Position numbers and translations under genes: made by a program. Below are positions 47,510 to 57,905 of a stretch of DNA of 64,000 nt, in pieces. The DNA is from Carallia brachiata. Taxonomy: Eukaryota; Streptophyta; Magnoliopsida; Malpighiales; Rhizophoraceae. Location of the stretch: assembly GCA_021464245.1 (NCBI GenBank), contig JADCRB010000037.1, forward strand, positions 1,690,056 to 1,754,055, read 5' to 3'. The notes beneath the pieces were generated by a model, which saw nothing but the letters and a program-made list of their open reading frames with translations, was not told where the DNA came from and searched no databases. Position 1 is the first letter of the stretch. Every line of letters begins with the position of its first letter.

Positions 47510-48675
47510 ATGGACATGGATGTCGACGACGATTCTAAGCCCAAAGGTAGACTTCGATGGCTTAATTTAGGGGTTTTTTCTTTTTTTTTCTTTCTGATAA
47601 AATTGTCCTCTAACAAGTCGAAAAATCATGGTTTGTTTGAAAAACAGGCGGAGAAGAGAAGGGAAAGCCAATAGTGGTGATCCTGGTGGGCGCACCGGGC
47701 AGTGGCAAATCCACTTTCTGCCGACACGTTATGGATTCCTCTTCGAGACCTTGGGGGCGCATTTGTCAGGTTTTTTTTGTTTTTCTTGTTTTCCTCATTC
47801 ACCTGTTTGTTGAAATGCTTCCCTGAGTTTACTAATGTAGAAGCCTTAGCTTTTGGCGAAACCGTGATTTTTGTTTTATTTTTGTTTATTTTTCTGTCTT
47901 ATAGGATATCATTAATAATGGTAAAGCAGGAACAAAGCCTCAGTGCGTAAAAAGTGCAGCGAGTACGCTGAAGGAAGGAAAAAGTGTGTTTATTGACAGA
48001 TGCAATTTGGATAGAGAGGAGCGTGCTGAGTTTGTGAAGCTTGGTGGGCAACAAGTGGACGTGCATGCTGTGGTGCTTGATCTTCCTGCTAAGCTTTGCA
48101 TATCTCAATCCGTGAAGTGCACCGGGCGCGAAGGAAACTTGCAAGGCGGAAAAGCTGCTGGTGCTGTGAATAGAATGCTTCAAAAGAAAGAATTGCCTAA
48201 GCTTAGTGAAGGGTTCGCTCGGATCATGTTCTGTCAGAATGAGAGTGATGTTCCAGATGCAGTTAAGACTTACGCTGCACTTGGTCCGTCTCATGTGCTA
48301 CCAAATGGTTGTTTTGGTCAGAAAAGTCCCAATACCAAAATCCAAGTTGGTATAATGAAGTTCTTGAAAAAAGTTGAGGTTCCTTTTGAAGCATTCTATC
48401 CATTGCCGCTCGGTCTTTTGTCTTTGCTCATTCTAGGTTTTCCCGTTGGTAGTTCCCTTGACTCGAAGGCTGAAGCAATTCAATTACTTCATTCTACTGG
48501 CAGTATTTTTTTGTATGAGAATGGATTTTCGTTCATGATCTACGTTTTACGCTATGAATACGGCTCAGCACATGGGCAAAAAAGGGGGAAGGAGGAAAGC
48601 CCTAGAAATAGAGTTAAGAAGATGCTGGAAAGCGAACGGTGCGGGAAAACACGACCCTCTATTATTGAGGAATAA
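47510..48675 (+). pseudogene. Aprataxin-like gene, 3'-truncated (P-loop kinase domain only), fused to repeat-derived sequence
   Basis: Exons 47510-47546, 47648-47769 and 47905 onward join in frame. They encode MDMDVDDDSKPK, then KPIVVILVGAPGSGKSTFCR (Walker A at residues 27-35), RPWGRICQDIINNGKAGTKP, GKSVFIDRCNLDREERAEFV, and further to NGCFGQKSPNTKIQVGIMKF and LKKVE. This is the polynucleotide-kinase-like N-terminal domain of plant aprataxin-like proteins (AT5G01310). That family continues with macro, HIT and zinc-finger domains of DNA 5'-adenylate repair. Here the match ends near 48400 and the frame runs into the repeat module (PLPLGLLSLLILGF and on) to a stop at 48675. Result: about 308 residues instead of 700 or more. 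The kinase domain itself seems intact, so a short protein is possible. Confidence 0.88.
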
Positions 48676-51444
48676 AAATGTTCTCTTAAAATAAGGAATG
48701 AAAATAGACAAACAAATTTTTTTAAAAAAAAATATAGGCAAAAAGCTAAAGGAAAATTAATTGTAGAAATTAGATAGGTGCAATCAAACATTTTGTGTTT
48801 TGGTATATACGAGAAAAATGAAAGACAAGTTAAAGATCATTTAACAAAATCAACACCGATGCAATCTGCCAATTCTAAGAATGGAAGTAAAAACAGGCAC
48901 AAAGGCCGAACACGTACCCAAAACAAGTGGAGTGACCCAACTTAGCCGGATAACCCGCACAAAAATTAGCTTCTTTTTTTTTTTTAACACAAAAATTAAC
49001 TACGAGCCTGCTGATAGTAATGAAAAAGTCTGTAACTTCAATTCCTCCTAATAAATGCAAGATAATCTTTTAAGAGTATCGCATGTAAGTGGATCTAAAA
49101 GTCTCTTAGGCCTTAACTTAAGCTACACAGAGCAATTTGATTCAATCCAATCTTAACTAGTTCCGTTGGACTCCTTTTTTTTTTTTTTAAGATTTAGGAA
49201 GATTTTTCACTTTCATCATTCGGATCGAAAATTGATTTGCAAAGTATAAAATTTTTTATTACCTACATCAATTTATTTTTTCTAATAATTGCATTTTTGT
49301 ATATCTTCTAATGCATCAAATTGAATTTCTGCGGATCAGAAAAAAAGCATCAAATACCACATTTTTAGCAAAAACTAATTGCGGGATTAACGTTGAACGA
49401 TAGTCCGAACGCTGGAGGAGTAAGGTGGAGCTAAGCATAAATTGTCCTCCTTTGTAATTGCTGGTGCCTTTTGCCAGCTGTCCTGGAGTATGCTTTTTTG
49501 TAGACTCGGTGTAAAAATTCAGTCTATTATTTACAAAAATAACAGTACAATTTTTTCTGATGAGATTTTAAAAGAATCACTATTATCTTCTTATTTTTTT
49601 TTTTTAAAAAAGTATCAAATTGCAATTATTATGTATGACACACATCTCTTGGATAAAATGTGTTTGTGAGTGTACGTGTGTGTTTTAAAATTTATATTTT
49701 CTTCTATCCGTGTAACGATAAGGATAAGACCCAAAGGATCAACCAAGAAATTTTTGAGCTTGAATTCCGCTTTTTTTTAGTCGCACAAGTTGTTGCCATC
49801 AACGTCTTGCTGTCTAGTCTTGGGTCTAGTCTTCTCCAGAAAAAAAACCAAAAAAAAAAAGTCTTCCTGTCTTGGCCCAATGTCCAAAAAAAATCATTTT
49901 CATTTTTAAAATGTTTGTCTGCCATGGCTTAGAGGCCAATGCTCATTCAACTTAGACGTGGAAAAAAAATTTTAATAGCGTCGTTTTCAAGACCGGACCG
50001 ATAATGTTGCTCGATAGTATAGTTCGTACGAGTTTTTCTTGTCATAATAAACACGGCCATTGGCTAATGGCTCAATGGCAGCCTACAAGTTTCACGCTCC
50101 AACTACTGTGTGCCCCTCACGTAGTGGCCGGTTTGCCTTTGTTTAAAAAAAAAAAAAAACTCAGTTTAAAAGAAATATTTTGATCTGCAATAATTAGTAA
50201 ATATTTTTTATTCATATATTATATAAATAAACTATTCCATCAAAATTCACCAGATCCAAAAGTTTTTTCTTACCGTAAGCTCTAAAATGTGTTTCTGTAA
50301 TTTAGGCTTGCACATGGTTGCAGGGAGTTTTTGCGTTGAAGAGTAAAACAGAAAAAGGGATGGGAAATCGAAGTGTGTCAAAGTCTGGGCTCATAGCCCA
50401 TTTTCCTCTGTGAAATTATACTCGGAAAGTGAATACCCAAAATCGAAGTGTCGGTGGATGTTCGTCCTCTGCAACAAGCGCCTACTCCTGCTACTGCCAG
50501 GTGACGAGTGACGACGAACAAATTATAAGCACACACATGGAAGCCTTTAATTTTTTTTTTTTTTTTTTTTACAATTCAAATAAAAAATTAAATTAACAAA
50601 AACCAAATATTTCATCAGGTTTTAAATTCCGATCTAGTTGCCATCCGGCCGTTGATCTCCCTCACTTTCCTGTTTTTCACAGTAGTTATGTTTTTCACCC
50701 TATTCTAAAACCTCGATCAATTAATACGCCCTCGTTAGAATAGCGATTTGTAGAACTTAAGAGGAAGAAAGCCTTTGTAACTAAGATAAATCCGTTTCTT
50801 TTATTTTCCTTCTCTTTTGATTGGGTTTGGCATTCAATAGGTTTCCACTTTACTCTCCTTAACAATAGGCTAACCAAATTAGTAAAATAACTAGTTATAA
50901 CTTAATTAATATAAAAATTATTTAATATTAAAAATCTTGAGTGACAATCAAAATTAATTAATTAAAAAATTAATCACTATAAACTTGTAGTTTAAATAGA
51001 ATTCGCAGTATATTAATAAGTATGAAGTTAAAAGTTTAAACCTTTAATTTTTCTAAGTGTTCTCTCTCTTCTAATTAATTAGTTTAAGTGTGATAAACTT
51101 CAAAAAAATAATTAAAAAAATTAGTAAAAGAAGAATAGGGCTCGACAGTAACTGGGTAAGGTCATTTATAATTTGTGAGCTTTGAGAAACTTAGGCCTTT
51201 TATGTTTTAAGAATATCAAAGTAAAATTAAAATTAATAATAAATTTTATTAGTCCGTCTTCTAGAATCATTCTCTACATTCATGTATAGATCTTCCAGCC
51301 TACCAAAGAACCAACCAACAAACATAAAAATAAAAACATAAACAAACAAAGACGACGGCTCCTCTCCGTTCAATCATATTCATTCATAATAGGGGCATGA
51401 GGAAAAAGCCAAAATATATAGGACTGGACTGGAGTCATCAGATT

Positions 51445-51465
51445 GATAATAATAATAATAATAAT
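51445..51465. repeat. (AAT)n microsatellite
   Basis: Seven uninterrupted ATA/AAT units at the 3' side of the captured exon. Confidence 0.8.
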
Positions 51466-51519
51466 CTATCTATGGCTTCAAAAACAGGAAGTCGGGAATG
51501 AAATTCAAATGTTATATAC

Positions 51520-51734
51520 CTGCGATGAGGATCGGCGACCTTGACCCCGTGGTAGTCGTCGACGATTGAGTCGTCCCTGCGGGCAATTGGATACTGCAAA
51601 TAGCCGTCAGGTGGCGAAATCGAACCCATTGTCGAATAATGGCTTAACCGACGAGAGGGAGACCTCGAGCGCAAGCGAAGAGAGAGAGGGAGAGAGCGGA
51701 CTGAAACAGCGAGAATTTGGAAGCCGCGGGTCAA
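51520..51734 (-). pseudogene. Orphan first exon of prolyl oligopeptidase (S9 peptidase)
   Basis: From an ATG at 51734 the frame gives an Arg/Ser-rich leader resembling an organelle transit peptide. A second ATG follows at 51629 with MGSISPPDGYLQYPIARRDD, then SIVDDYHGVKVADPHR and a GTATAT donor at 51519. This is the start of plant prolyl oligopeptidase, which normally reads P-x-ARRD-x-x-VDDYHG-x-K-x-ADPYRW. The conserved Trp codon at the splice would be Arg here. No second exon, propeller or catalytic domain follows before the RLP4 flank resumes, so it is a captured fragment. The full enzyme cleaves proline-containing peptides in the cytosol. Confidence 0.85.
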
Positions 51735-52076
51735 GCGAGCAGCGGAAATAGGGGGAGACGACCCGATGAAATTGAAATCAAAGCAGCAGCATTACTCATT
51801 TCTATTATGTTTTGTCCGTAAGGAAAAAACAATTTTATTTTCTTTCTTCTTTTCCATCTGCCTATGAAGCCATTATTTCGCATAATTTATCTGGGCTTAA
51901 CCTGAACATCAAATATGGGTAGAAACAACTATAATTAACATGGTTTTATTATTGAAAGAAAAAAAAAACATGTTTTTGATCTGACATTGCATTTTGTGAC
52001 AGACGTTGGCATTTCAGGGCAATACCAATGAGGGTAAAAGTAACAACAGGCACAAAGCACTCCTCTCTGATCCTCT

Positions 52077-55000
52077 TCAATTTGGCCGATGCCTTCGTCC
52101 ATGATTTCTCCGAGTTCTGCTTCTGCGATTCCTGTTTCTTTCACCTAGCCGAGGGAAGATCCGGAAAACAACATATTCAATGTGTTTCCAATACCAAGTC
52201 CTAAACCTCGTCCAGAAATTAATTGGACCAATGGTGATTCCCAAGCCAAATATAAACCCCACTTCAGCAAATATAAAGATAGTCTTGTCAAACCCTCCGA
52301 CAGAATCCGAATCAATTTTCTCATGAATTGGCGACTCATCAACTCCGCAGCTTGCTTCTAAAGGAGGGCCGCATAATCCTTCATTACCTTCAAAAGAGGC
52401 CAATGTGAACGACTGGAGTTGTGTACTCGTAGGTATCCTTCCAACAAGCCTATTGTACGAGAGATTCAGGAATGAAAGGAATGTCGATTGTGCAAGCTGC
52501 TGCGGAATCGAGCCACCCAGGCTGTTATCTGAGAGGTCTAAGGACTCCATCTGAAACAAGTCCCCCAAAGATGATGGAATCGATCCACTGAGAGCATTAT
52601 GTGACAGGTTCAGAACATGGAGCCCTTTGAATTGTCCAAAAACTTCTGGAATTGATCCTTCAAAGTTATTGGAGGAGAAATCAATGGAAGTGAACACAGT
52701 TAGAATCTTCACCAGCTCCATCTGGAGACCTTTGCTTGTAACTGTTATTGAATCTTGGTAATACAGTTGACTAAGCCACATAGGCTCAAATTTGAGGTGA
52801 TCAAGTGTGGCATTTTCATTTCCCATCATTGCCTTTAAGGTAGTTAAAAATTTCTGTGGCAGGTTTCCAGTAAAATTGTTGGATGCCAGGTCGACTATCT
52901 GAAGCCTTGGCCAAGTGCCGTTAGTCTTCGGACACCCAATGGGCCCATAGAATCTGTTGTTTCGCAGAACCATGACACGCAAACTGGGTATACTTTTCAA
53001 AAGACAGGGATGAGTGTCAATGATCTGATTGCTCCCAAGGTCTAAAACCTCTAACATTGAACAATTAGACAGGGATTCTGGAACCTTCCCATCTAGCAGA
53101 TTTCCACTCAGATCCAGAGTTTTTAATTGACAACTGCCTTCAAATTCATCAGGAATAGTGCCAGTGAAATTGTTTCCCCCCAAATTCATCACGCGAAGTG
53201 CACTGCTCATCCGAATCAAACAGCCAGGAATTGTGCCACCCAGGTTATTATTAGACAAGTCAAGAACTTGCAGAAAAATGCCGTTGCATAGTGAGTTTGG
53301 TATAGAACCTGTGAGGCTATTGTTTGAGAGGGAAAAGAAAATTGTGAAAGACAGGCTTGTACCACTACCAATGTCATCTGGTATGGAAGAAGTGAATTTA
53401 TTGCTTGAGTAATCCACAAAAGCAGCAGTTGCCGGAGGAGCGGGGATGGTTCCCTGGAGCTGATTGTCGTGCAGGTCCAGCACGCTAAGATCAGGAATCA
53501 AAAAGGGCTGTTCTAAATCTGTCAGCAGATTATGTGACAGATTTAGGTTGAGAAGAGAGTTGTTACCAACTTCCCATATCCAACGAGGTACTCGCCCAGT
53601 GATTTTGTTGTCCGAAAGGTCTAAATTGTCCAGTTTTGATTGGTTGCTGAGATTTGGAAAGAAGCTAAGATTGCAAGAAGCAAGTTTCAATGTGCTGAGC
53701 TTGTGAAAGGAAGACAAGGTTGAATTGCTGGTATTTGGATCCACGGTCAACTTGTTGTATGACAAATCAAGTGAAGTGAGATTCTGAAGCTTCGAAATCC
53801 AATTTAGCTCTATGGTGCCATTAAACTTGTTAGACGAAAGTGAGAGAACATTAAGTCCTTTGAGATCAAAGATAGATTGAGGAATTGGCCCTTCCAAATT
53901 GTTGCTACTCAAATCCAGTGTATCGAGAGAAGAGAGAGATGGGTTTGGAATCTCAGGAACTTGGCCCTGGAATCGGTTGTAGGAAAGCCGAATCGTTTGT
54001 ACTGATGGAATTGCCAAGAGGGACGAAGGAATACTCCCACGAAGAGAATTATTTTTCAAATTGACATAAACGAGATTTGTAAGGCCTTCCAAGTGAGTGG
54101 ATGGAATCTCACCAGATAATAGATTGGTGGAGAAATCTACATAGCTGAGATTCTTGGAATTGCTGAGAGCTGGAATTGGACCGGAAAATGAGTTGAAAGA
54201 GAAGTCCAAATAAACAAGTCTCGTGAGTGCTGCCATGGAACTTGGTATTGGTCCGCTGAAATAGCAATTTGCAAGCTCTATTGTTGACAAATTCACAAGG
54301 TTACCGATGGACTCTGGTAGTGTCCCCGAAAAATTTGTCCCACTGAGCATTAGGGTCTGAAGAGAGAGTCTCCCATGAAACATTGGTAAAGAACCCTGAA
54401 GAAATTCGTTGTTGGATAAGTCGATAACCTCTAGTGTTGGTACCTGAAATAAACTATTTGGAAATTTTCCATTCAGATTGCAGAAGCCCAGGCGCAAGTG
54501 GGTCAACTTGGAGAAATTTGCAAAGAATTCTGGCACAGAGGTGCTCAATTCGTTATTGCTCAAACGAATTACAGATAGAGACTGAAGGTTTGCAAGGGAA
54601 GGATGAATGGGGCCTGAAAGAAAACAGTTGGACAAGCTTAACACCTGCAGATTAGGCAGCGATGACGATAAGGCCTGGCACCACTCACTCCCGTTTGCCG
54701 ATATATTTACACCGTCAAGATGGAGTTCTCGCAACTGCGGGAGATTCTGAACTAGCGTTGCTAGATTTGGGCTCACCAGTTTTAGTGGATTGGCCCAAAT
54801 CATAGACAAATCAAGACTGACCAGCTTAGCTAATTTTGAAATCTCAATTGGAATTTGGTCCACAAAGCCAGCGTTGGACAAATTCAGATAAAGCAGTTCT
54901 GTGAGGTTGTCTAACCCCGTTGGCAGAGTTGTGTTGAAGTTGTTGAAAGACAAGTTTAAGCTCTTGAGATACCGAAGACTGAAGAGGCCAGTTGCATTCT

Positions 55001-55262
55001 CAATTCCACCAGAGATCGATTCGTTGCTCAAGTCAAGGCCAGTGATATGATCGACCCCATCGCAGCTTATTCCGGCCCATTTGCAGCAATCCGTGCTCTG
55101 ATTCCAGCTCATCCGTTTTGCAGATTCAGTGGTCCAATTGAGACTGTCTTTCATTTGTAGTAACAACGACTGCTGATTTTTTTGGCATTGGCCAGAATCC
55201 GAAGCTGCTTTGATTGTCATAAGGTGCATGAAGAAAAACCACGTAAATAGTAGAAGTTTCAT
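52077..55262 (-). CDS. RLP4: Ve1/Cf-type LRR receptor-like protein, basic-tail class
   Basis: A single intact exon of about 1,061 residues from the ATG at 55262 (MKLLLFTWFF); an in-frame ATG at 55289 (MDVSKLSII) could add nine residues. Signal peptide, cap with CCKWAGISCDG, about 25 LRRs, island YYQDSITVTSKG, three LRRs and cap EGLCGPPLEASCG are all present. The stalk VDESPIHEKIDSDSVGGFDK is the pure basic-class form, unlike RLP3. Then come a membrane helix (IFIFAEVGFIFGLGITIG), WTRFRTWYWKHIEYVVFRIF and an Arg-rich end (RNRNRRSRTRRNHGRR). No kinase domain. A tract in the middle of the ectodomain is closest to RLP1, not to its neighbour RLP3. Inferred role: surface immune receptor. Confidence 0.94.
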   Translation of the reverse strand: MKLLLFTWFFFMHLMTIKAASDSGQCQKNQQSLLLQMKDSLNWTTESAKRMSWNQSTDCCKWAGISCDGVDHITGLDLSNESISGGIENATGLFSLRYLKSLNLSFNNFNTTLPTGLDNLTELLYLNLSNAGFVDQIPIEISKLAKLVSLDLSMIWANPLKLVSPNLATLVQNLPQLRELHLDGVNISANGSEWCQALSSSLPNLQVLSLSNCFLSGPIHPSLANLQSLSVIRLSNNELSTSVPEFFANFSKLTHLRLGFCNLNGKFPNSLFQVPTLEVIDLSNNEFLQGSLPMFHGRLSLQTLMLSGTNFSGTLPESIGNLVNLSTIELANCYFSGPIPSSMAALTRLVYLDFSFNSFSGPIPALSNSKNLSYVDFSTNLLSGEIPSTHLEGLTNLVYVNLKNNSLRGSIPSSLLAIPSVQTIRLSYNRFQGQVPEIPNPSLSSLDTLDLSSNNLEGPIPQSIFDLKGLNVLSLSSNKFNGTIELNWISKLQNLTSLDLSYNKLTVDPNTSNSTLSSFHKLSTLKLASCNLSFFPNLSNQSKLDNLDLSDNKITGRVPRWIWEVGNNSLLNLNLSHNLLTDLEQPFLIPDLSVLDLHDNQLQGTIPAPPATAAFVDYSSNKFTSSIPDDIGSGTSLSFTIFFSLSNNSLTGSIPNSLCNGIFLQVLDLSNNNLGGTIPGCLIRMSSALRVMNLGGNNFTGTIPDEFEGSCQLKTLDLSGNLLDGKVPESLSNCSMLEVLDLGSNQIIDTHPCLLKSIPSLRVMVLRNNRFYGPIGCPKTNGTWPRLQIVDLASNNFTGNLPQKFLTTLKAMMGNENATLDHLKFEPMWLSQLYYQDSITVTSKGLQMELVKILTVFTSIDFSSNNFEGSIPEVFGQFKGLHVLNLSHNALSGSIPSSLGDLFQMESLDLSDNSLGGSIPQQLAQSTFLSFLNLSYNRLVGRIPTSTQLQSFTLASFEGNEGLCGPPLEASCGVDESPIHEKIDSDSVGGFDKTIFIFAEVGFIFGLGITIGPINFWTRFRTWYWKHIEYVVFRIFPRLGERNRNRRSRTRRNHGRRHRPN

Positions 55263-55359
55263 AATTATTGAGAGCTTCGAGACATCCATGTAATTTAACG
55301 TGGAAAAAGTAAACACTTTGGTTGTGTAGGCGTTCTTGCTTTGATGCTGAGGAACTCAT
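55126..55359 (-). other. Overlapping out-of-frame uORF at RLP4
   Basis: An ATG at 55359 (MSSSASKQERL) opens a 77-codon frame that overlaps the RLP4 start in another frame. In RLP3 the equivalent ATG (41937) is in frame with the receptor because of a one-base length difference between them. Scanning ribosomes would meet this ATG first if it is within the transcript. Confidence 0.4.
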
Positions 55360-55548
55360 AGTTGTCTGTCATTTAAACTAATTCGGATGTGTCCTAATTG
55401 GCTGGAGGTTAGCTTGACTTCAGGACGTCAAAGTCTTCTATGTTTCGCTTTCGGGAATCTGGGAAAGAAGACGTCTCTCTTCACTCAGCAGTCAACATTA
55501 TCCCTCTCCCCTGGAGCTCTGCTGTACGTCGGCTGTAATTACAGAATT

Positions 55549-55809
55549 TTATCTAAAAGAGCTCGTGAATTTCTAGGCCTTCTGCGATGTCCGAGGATCC
55601 AATGGGTAAACTAATTTCAAATGATTGGTTGTAAGGAAGCCACTAAAAGAACATAACTTCAACCAGATGCGTAATATACTGTCCTTGAATAATATTTACA
55701 TATGTCTTATTTTATGTCTCCGCGCTAGATTGCTTTTAAGGCTGAGATAGAGAAGATCATTGATGATAGGAGAGCATTGTCCCCGGCTTTCAAATCTATT
55801 GCTCGATGA
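55549..55809 (+). pseudogene. Divergent two-exon-like gene fragment (copy 2), unrecognised
   Basis: LSKRAREFLGLLRCPRIQW ends at a GTAAAC donor (about 55605). A CGCTAG acceptor is followed by IAFKAEIEKIIDDRRALSPA, FKSIAR and a TGA at 55807-55809. It reads away from RLP4. The same arrangement lies upstream of RLP3, where the first part is broken. It looks like the 3' end of a gene carried along with the repeat unit; I cannot name the family. Confidence 0.4.
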
Positions 55810-56479
55810 GCTTTACATGAAAAAAAAAATAAAAGAAAAAAATTACAATTTGTGAATTATTTTTACCTGATTTTTTATTAGAATGTAATAAGTTTTCGTT
55901 TTTTTTAAATATTTTTTGTATTAAAAAATATAATTATAATTGTAAAAAATTAAAAGTTTGCTGTATTCTGGTGAAAAATTGAGAAAAAAAATTCTGAAAG
56001 GAAAATGGGGCCAAAGACAAAAACAGAGAGAATGGAAGATGGAAGATGGATATAGGCAATTGCAGCGCACGTTGGATATAGGCAATTGCATGGAAGATGG
56101 ACAAGACTTGACCCATTGTGTATTAATGGTAGCGAGACCAATGAAAATAACGTCAGAGTTTAATATATCATATGTATTTTAAATTTCTTTTAACAGTTCA
56201 AAGTTTTTGATAAAATAACTTTTAGTTATAATATTAAAATTTTATGATTAACTAGTTATATATTTTAATCATGTTGTTTTTACAATTGATTGTAAATTTA
56301 TACACATATAGTAGATTTGTTTTTTGCCTACATTTTCAGCTCAGCGAATCTTTATAATTTAATATATGATCATATACTTAAACCTTTCAGAACAACCAAA
56401 ATTTTTTTGTGGAATAATTTTTTGTCAATGGTTGGTAGATGTTGAAAAATAGAATCAATTGAGGAGTTGAAGGGACAAT

Positions 56480-56590
56480 TCTCTAGCAAAGAGTTCTCCT
56501 CGTAAAAGAAGTTGAATAAAAACGTCAAACGGTGATCCTCAGTTTCGGCCCATAAATGCAATAACTAACATACCTATTATACATTTTTTT
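56480..56590 (+). repeat. Dispersed repeat, copy 2
   Basis: Matches 1740-1850 through GAGTTCT, an AAGAAGTTGAATAAAAACG stretch and GATCCTCAGTTT, ending before a T run. It starts exactly where the RLP-unit homology stops. Confidence 0.5.
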
Positions 56591-56597
56591 ATTGTTT

Positions 56598-56599
56598 AT

Positions 56600-56632
<33 letters not shown>

Positions 56633-56633
56633 T
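56598..56633. repeat. (TA)n microsatellite
   Basis: About seventeen TA units with a single interruption. Confidence 0.85.
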
Positions 56634-57349
56634 TATTGGTCATATTGATTGGCATAATTAATTGTAGTTAGTTTGGCATTTACGTGATAGCAAGTTACAA
56701 GAAAAAGTTGCATACTTGCTTGTACTTGCCACGAACATTCATCTAAAAGTCACATAATTAATTTTTCCCTTCAGCAGACTTGAAGAATGTTTGTTTGTTC
56801 TCATTGGCAATAGAGATAGTTGACTTTCACCCTGTTTGGCAAATGACACGATGCTTCCAAATGGACATTGAATTTTATTTTAACTCCTTTTTTTAGAATT
56901 TAAATTTTAGGCTTTCAACGTAAATTTCTTGACATGTAGCTATGAATTGTCTTTTTTTTTTTTTTAATTCATTTGTACTAAGAATTGAACCTTATTTGCT
57001 AAAACTAAGAGTACAATTTTTTTTTATTGATAATTAGTTTGACTCTCTCAAACTGTATGTTTGTTTTCTTTTTCCTTTTTTTAACTCACATAAACAAAGT
57101 ATCTAACAACAAGCGGACAGGAGTTCGATCACTTTTGGATTCGCGTCATTGGTCTATTGTTGGACAACAAGGGTCTGATGTTGTGTAAAATTTGGCAGAT
57201 TAATAGACAATGTTAATGTTGAGGAATTTTTTTAAGTCTTCTTCATGAGGATACTTGCGTCATTTTGTTTCCCAAATATTTTGTAAATAATTTCTTCTTT
57301 TTTATCGATATGCAAAAAAATATATAGGTTGGTTTTTTTTTGTTTGGTA

Positions 57350-57905
57350 CATTAGAGGAGATAAAAAAGTAAACTAATGGCGACCAAAACTAAAACTAGC
57401 ATGCTTGTCGTCATCCAGCAAACCCAGTAAAGCCTGAGGAGGATGGTTTGAGATAGAGTGACTAGAACTAGCAATACCCATTTTGAAAAGGAAATCCGCA
57501 CATGAATTGTCTTCTCGCAGTATATGACAAAATTCAGCATGCCAGGGTCTAGCCGAAGAATATGGCCTGAAAGGGGATGAGAACTACTCACAGAACTTGA
57601 GAGTAAGTATAAAACCTTTAAAAAATCTGTCTCCAAAATGATATTTCTAAAACTCAAATCTCAAGTTAGTTCTGATACACGCGAATGCCTAACAACTCTT
57701 TCACCATATTCGTCAAAATTCTAACTGTTCCCACAAAACGACCTCGTCAGTCACCAAACTCATCACACCTTAAGCCTCCAAAACTTGATTGCCTATGGTT
57801 AGTTTGAGCACGACCATCAGTATTAACCTCAATAAAACCAAAAGGGGGAGGACTCCAACCCACATAATGAGACCACCTCACCAGGACAATCATACGCACA
57901 ACACA
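57350..57905 (-). mobile_element. LINE RNase H-domain remnant
   Basis: The minus strand reads VGWSPPPFGFIEVNTDGRAQ then a GG...DEFGD stretch and a stop. Further on it reads SFRNIILETDFLKVLYLLSS, the expected W-x-PPP-x-G-x-x-x-x-NTDG and E-x-D motifs of the RNase H-like domain of plant LINEs. It is broken by frameshifts and stops. No reverse transcriptase is nearby. Confidence 0.7.

Larger units (their letters stand above)
51283..51770. mobile_element. Private insertion carrying a captured gene fragment
   Basis: In the paralogous flanks (about 38273-38325 and 61745-61785) the text runs from the TAGAATCATTCTC region to GAAATCAAATCAGCAGCATT with only 25-60 bases between. Here about 490 bases intervene, including an AAT microsatellite and the prolyl oligopeptidase exon. 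I see no terminal inverted repeats or clear target duplication. It could be filler DNA from break repair, or a Helitron-like or Pack-type capture. Confidence 0.6.
48400..56490 (-). repeat. RLP tandem unit, type B copy 2
   Basis: Parallels 35460-43090. Its left edge is the junction inside the aprataxin-like gene at about 48400. It carries a private insertion with a prolyl oligopeptidase exon at about 51283-51770. Confidence 0.8.

Noticed and set aside
47899..48294. 131-codon minus-strand frame
   Set aside because: Antisense of the aprataxin-like kinase exon.
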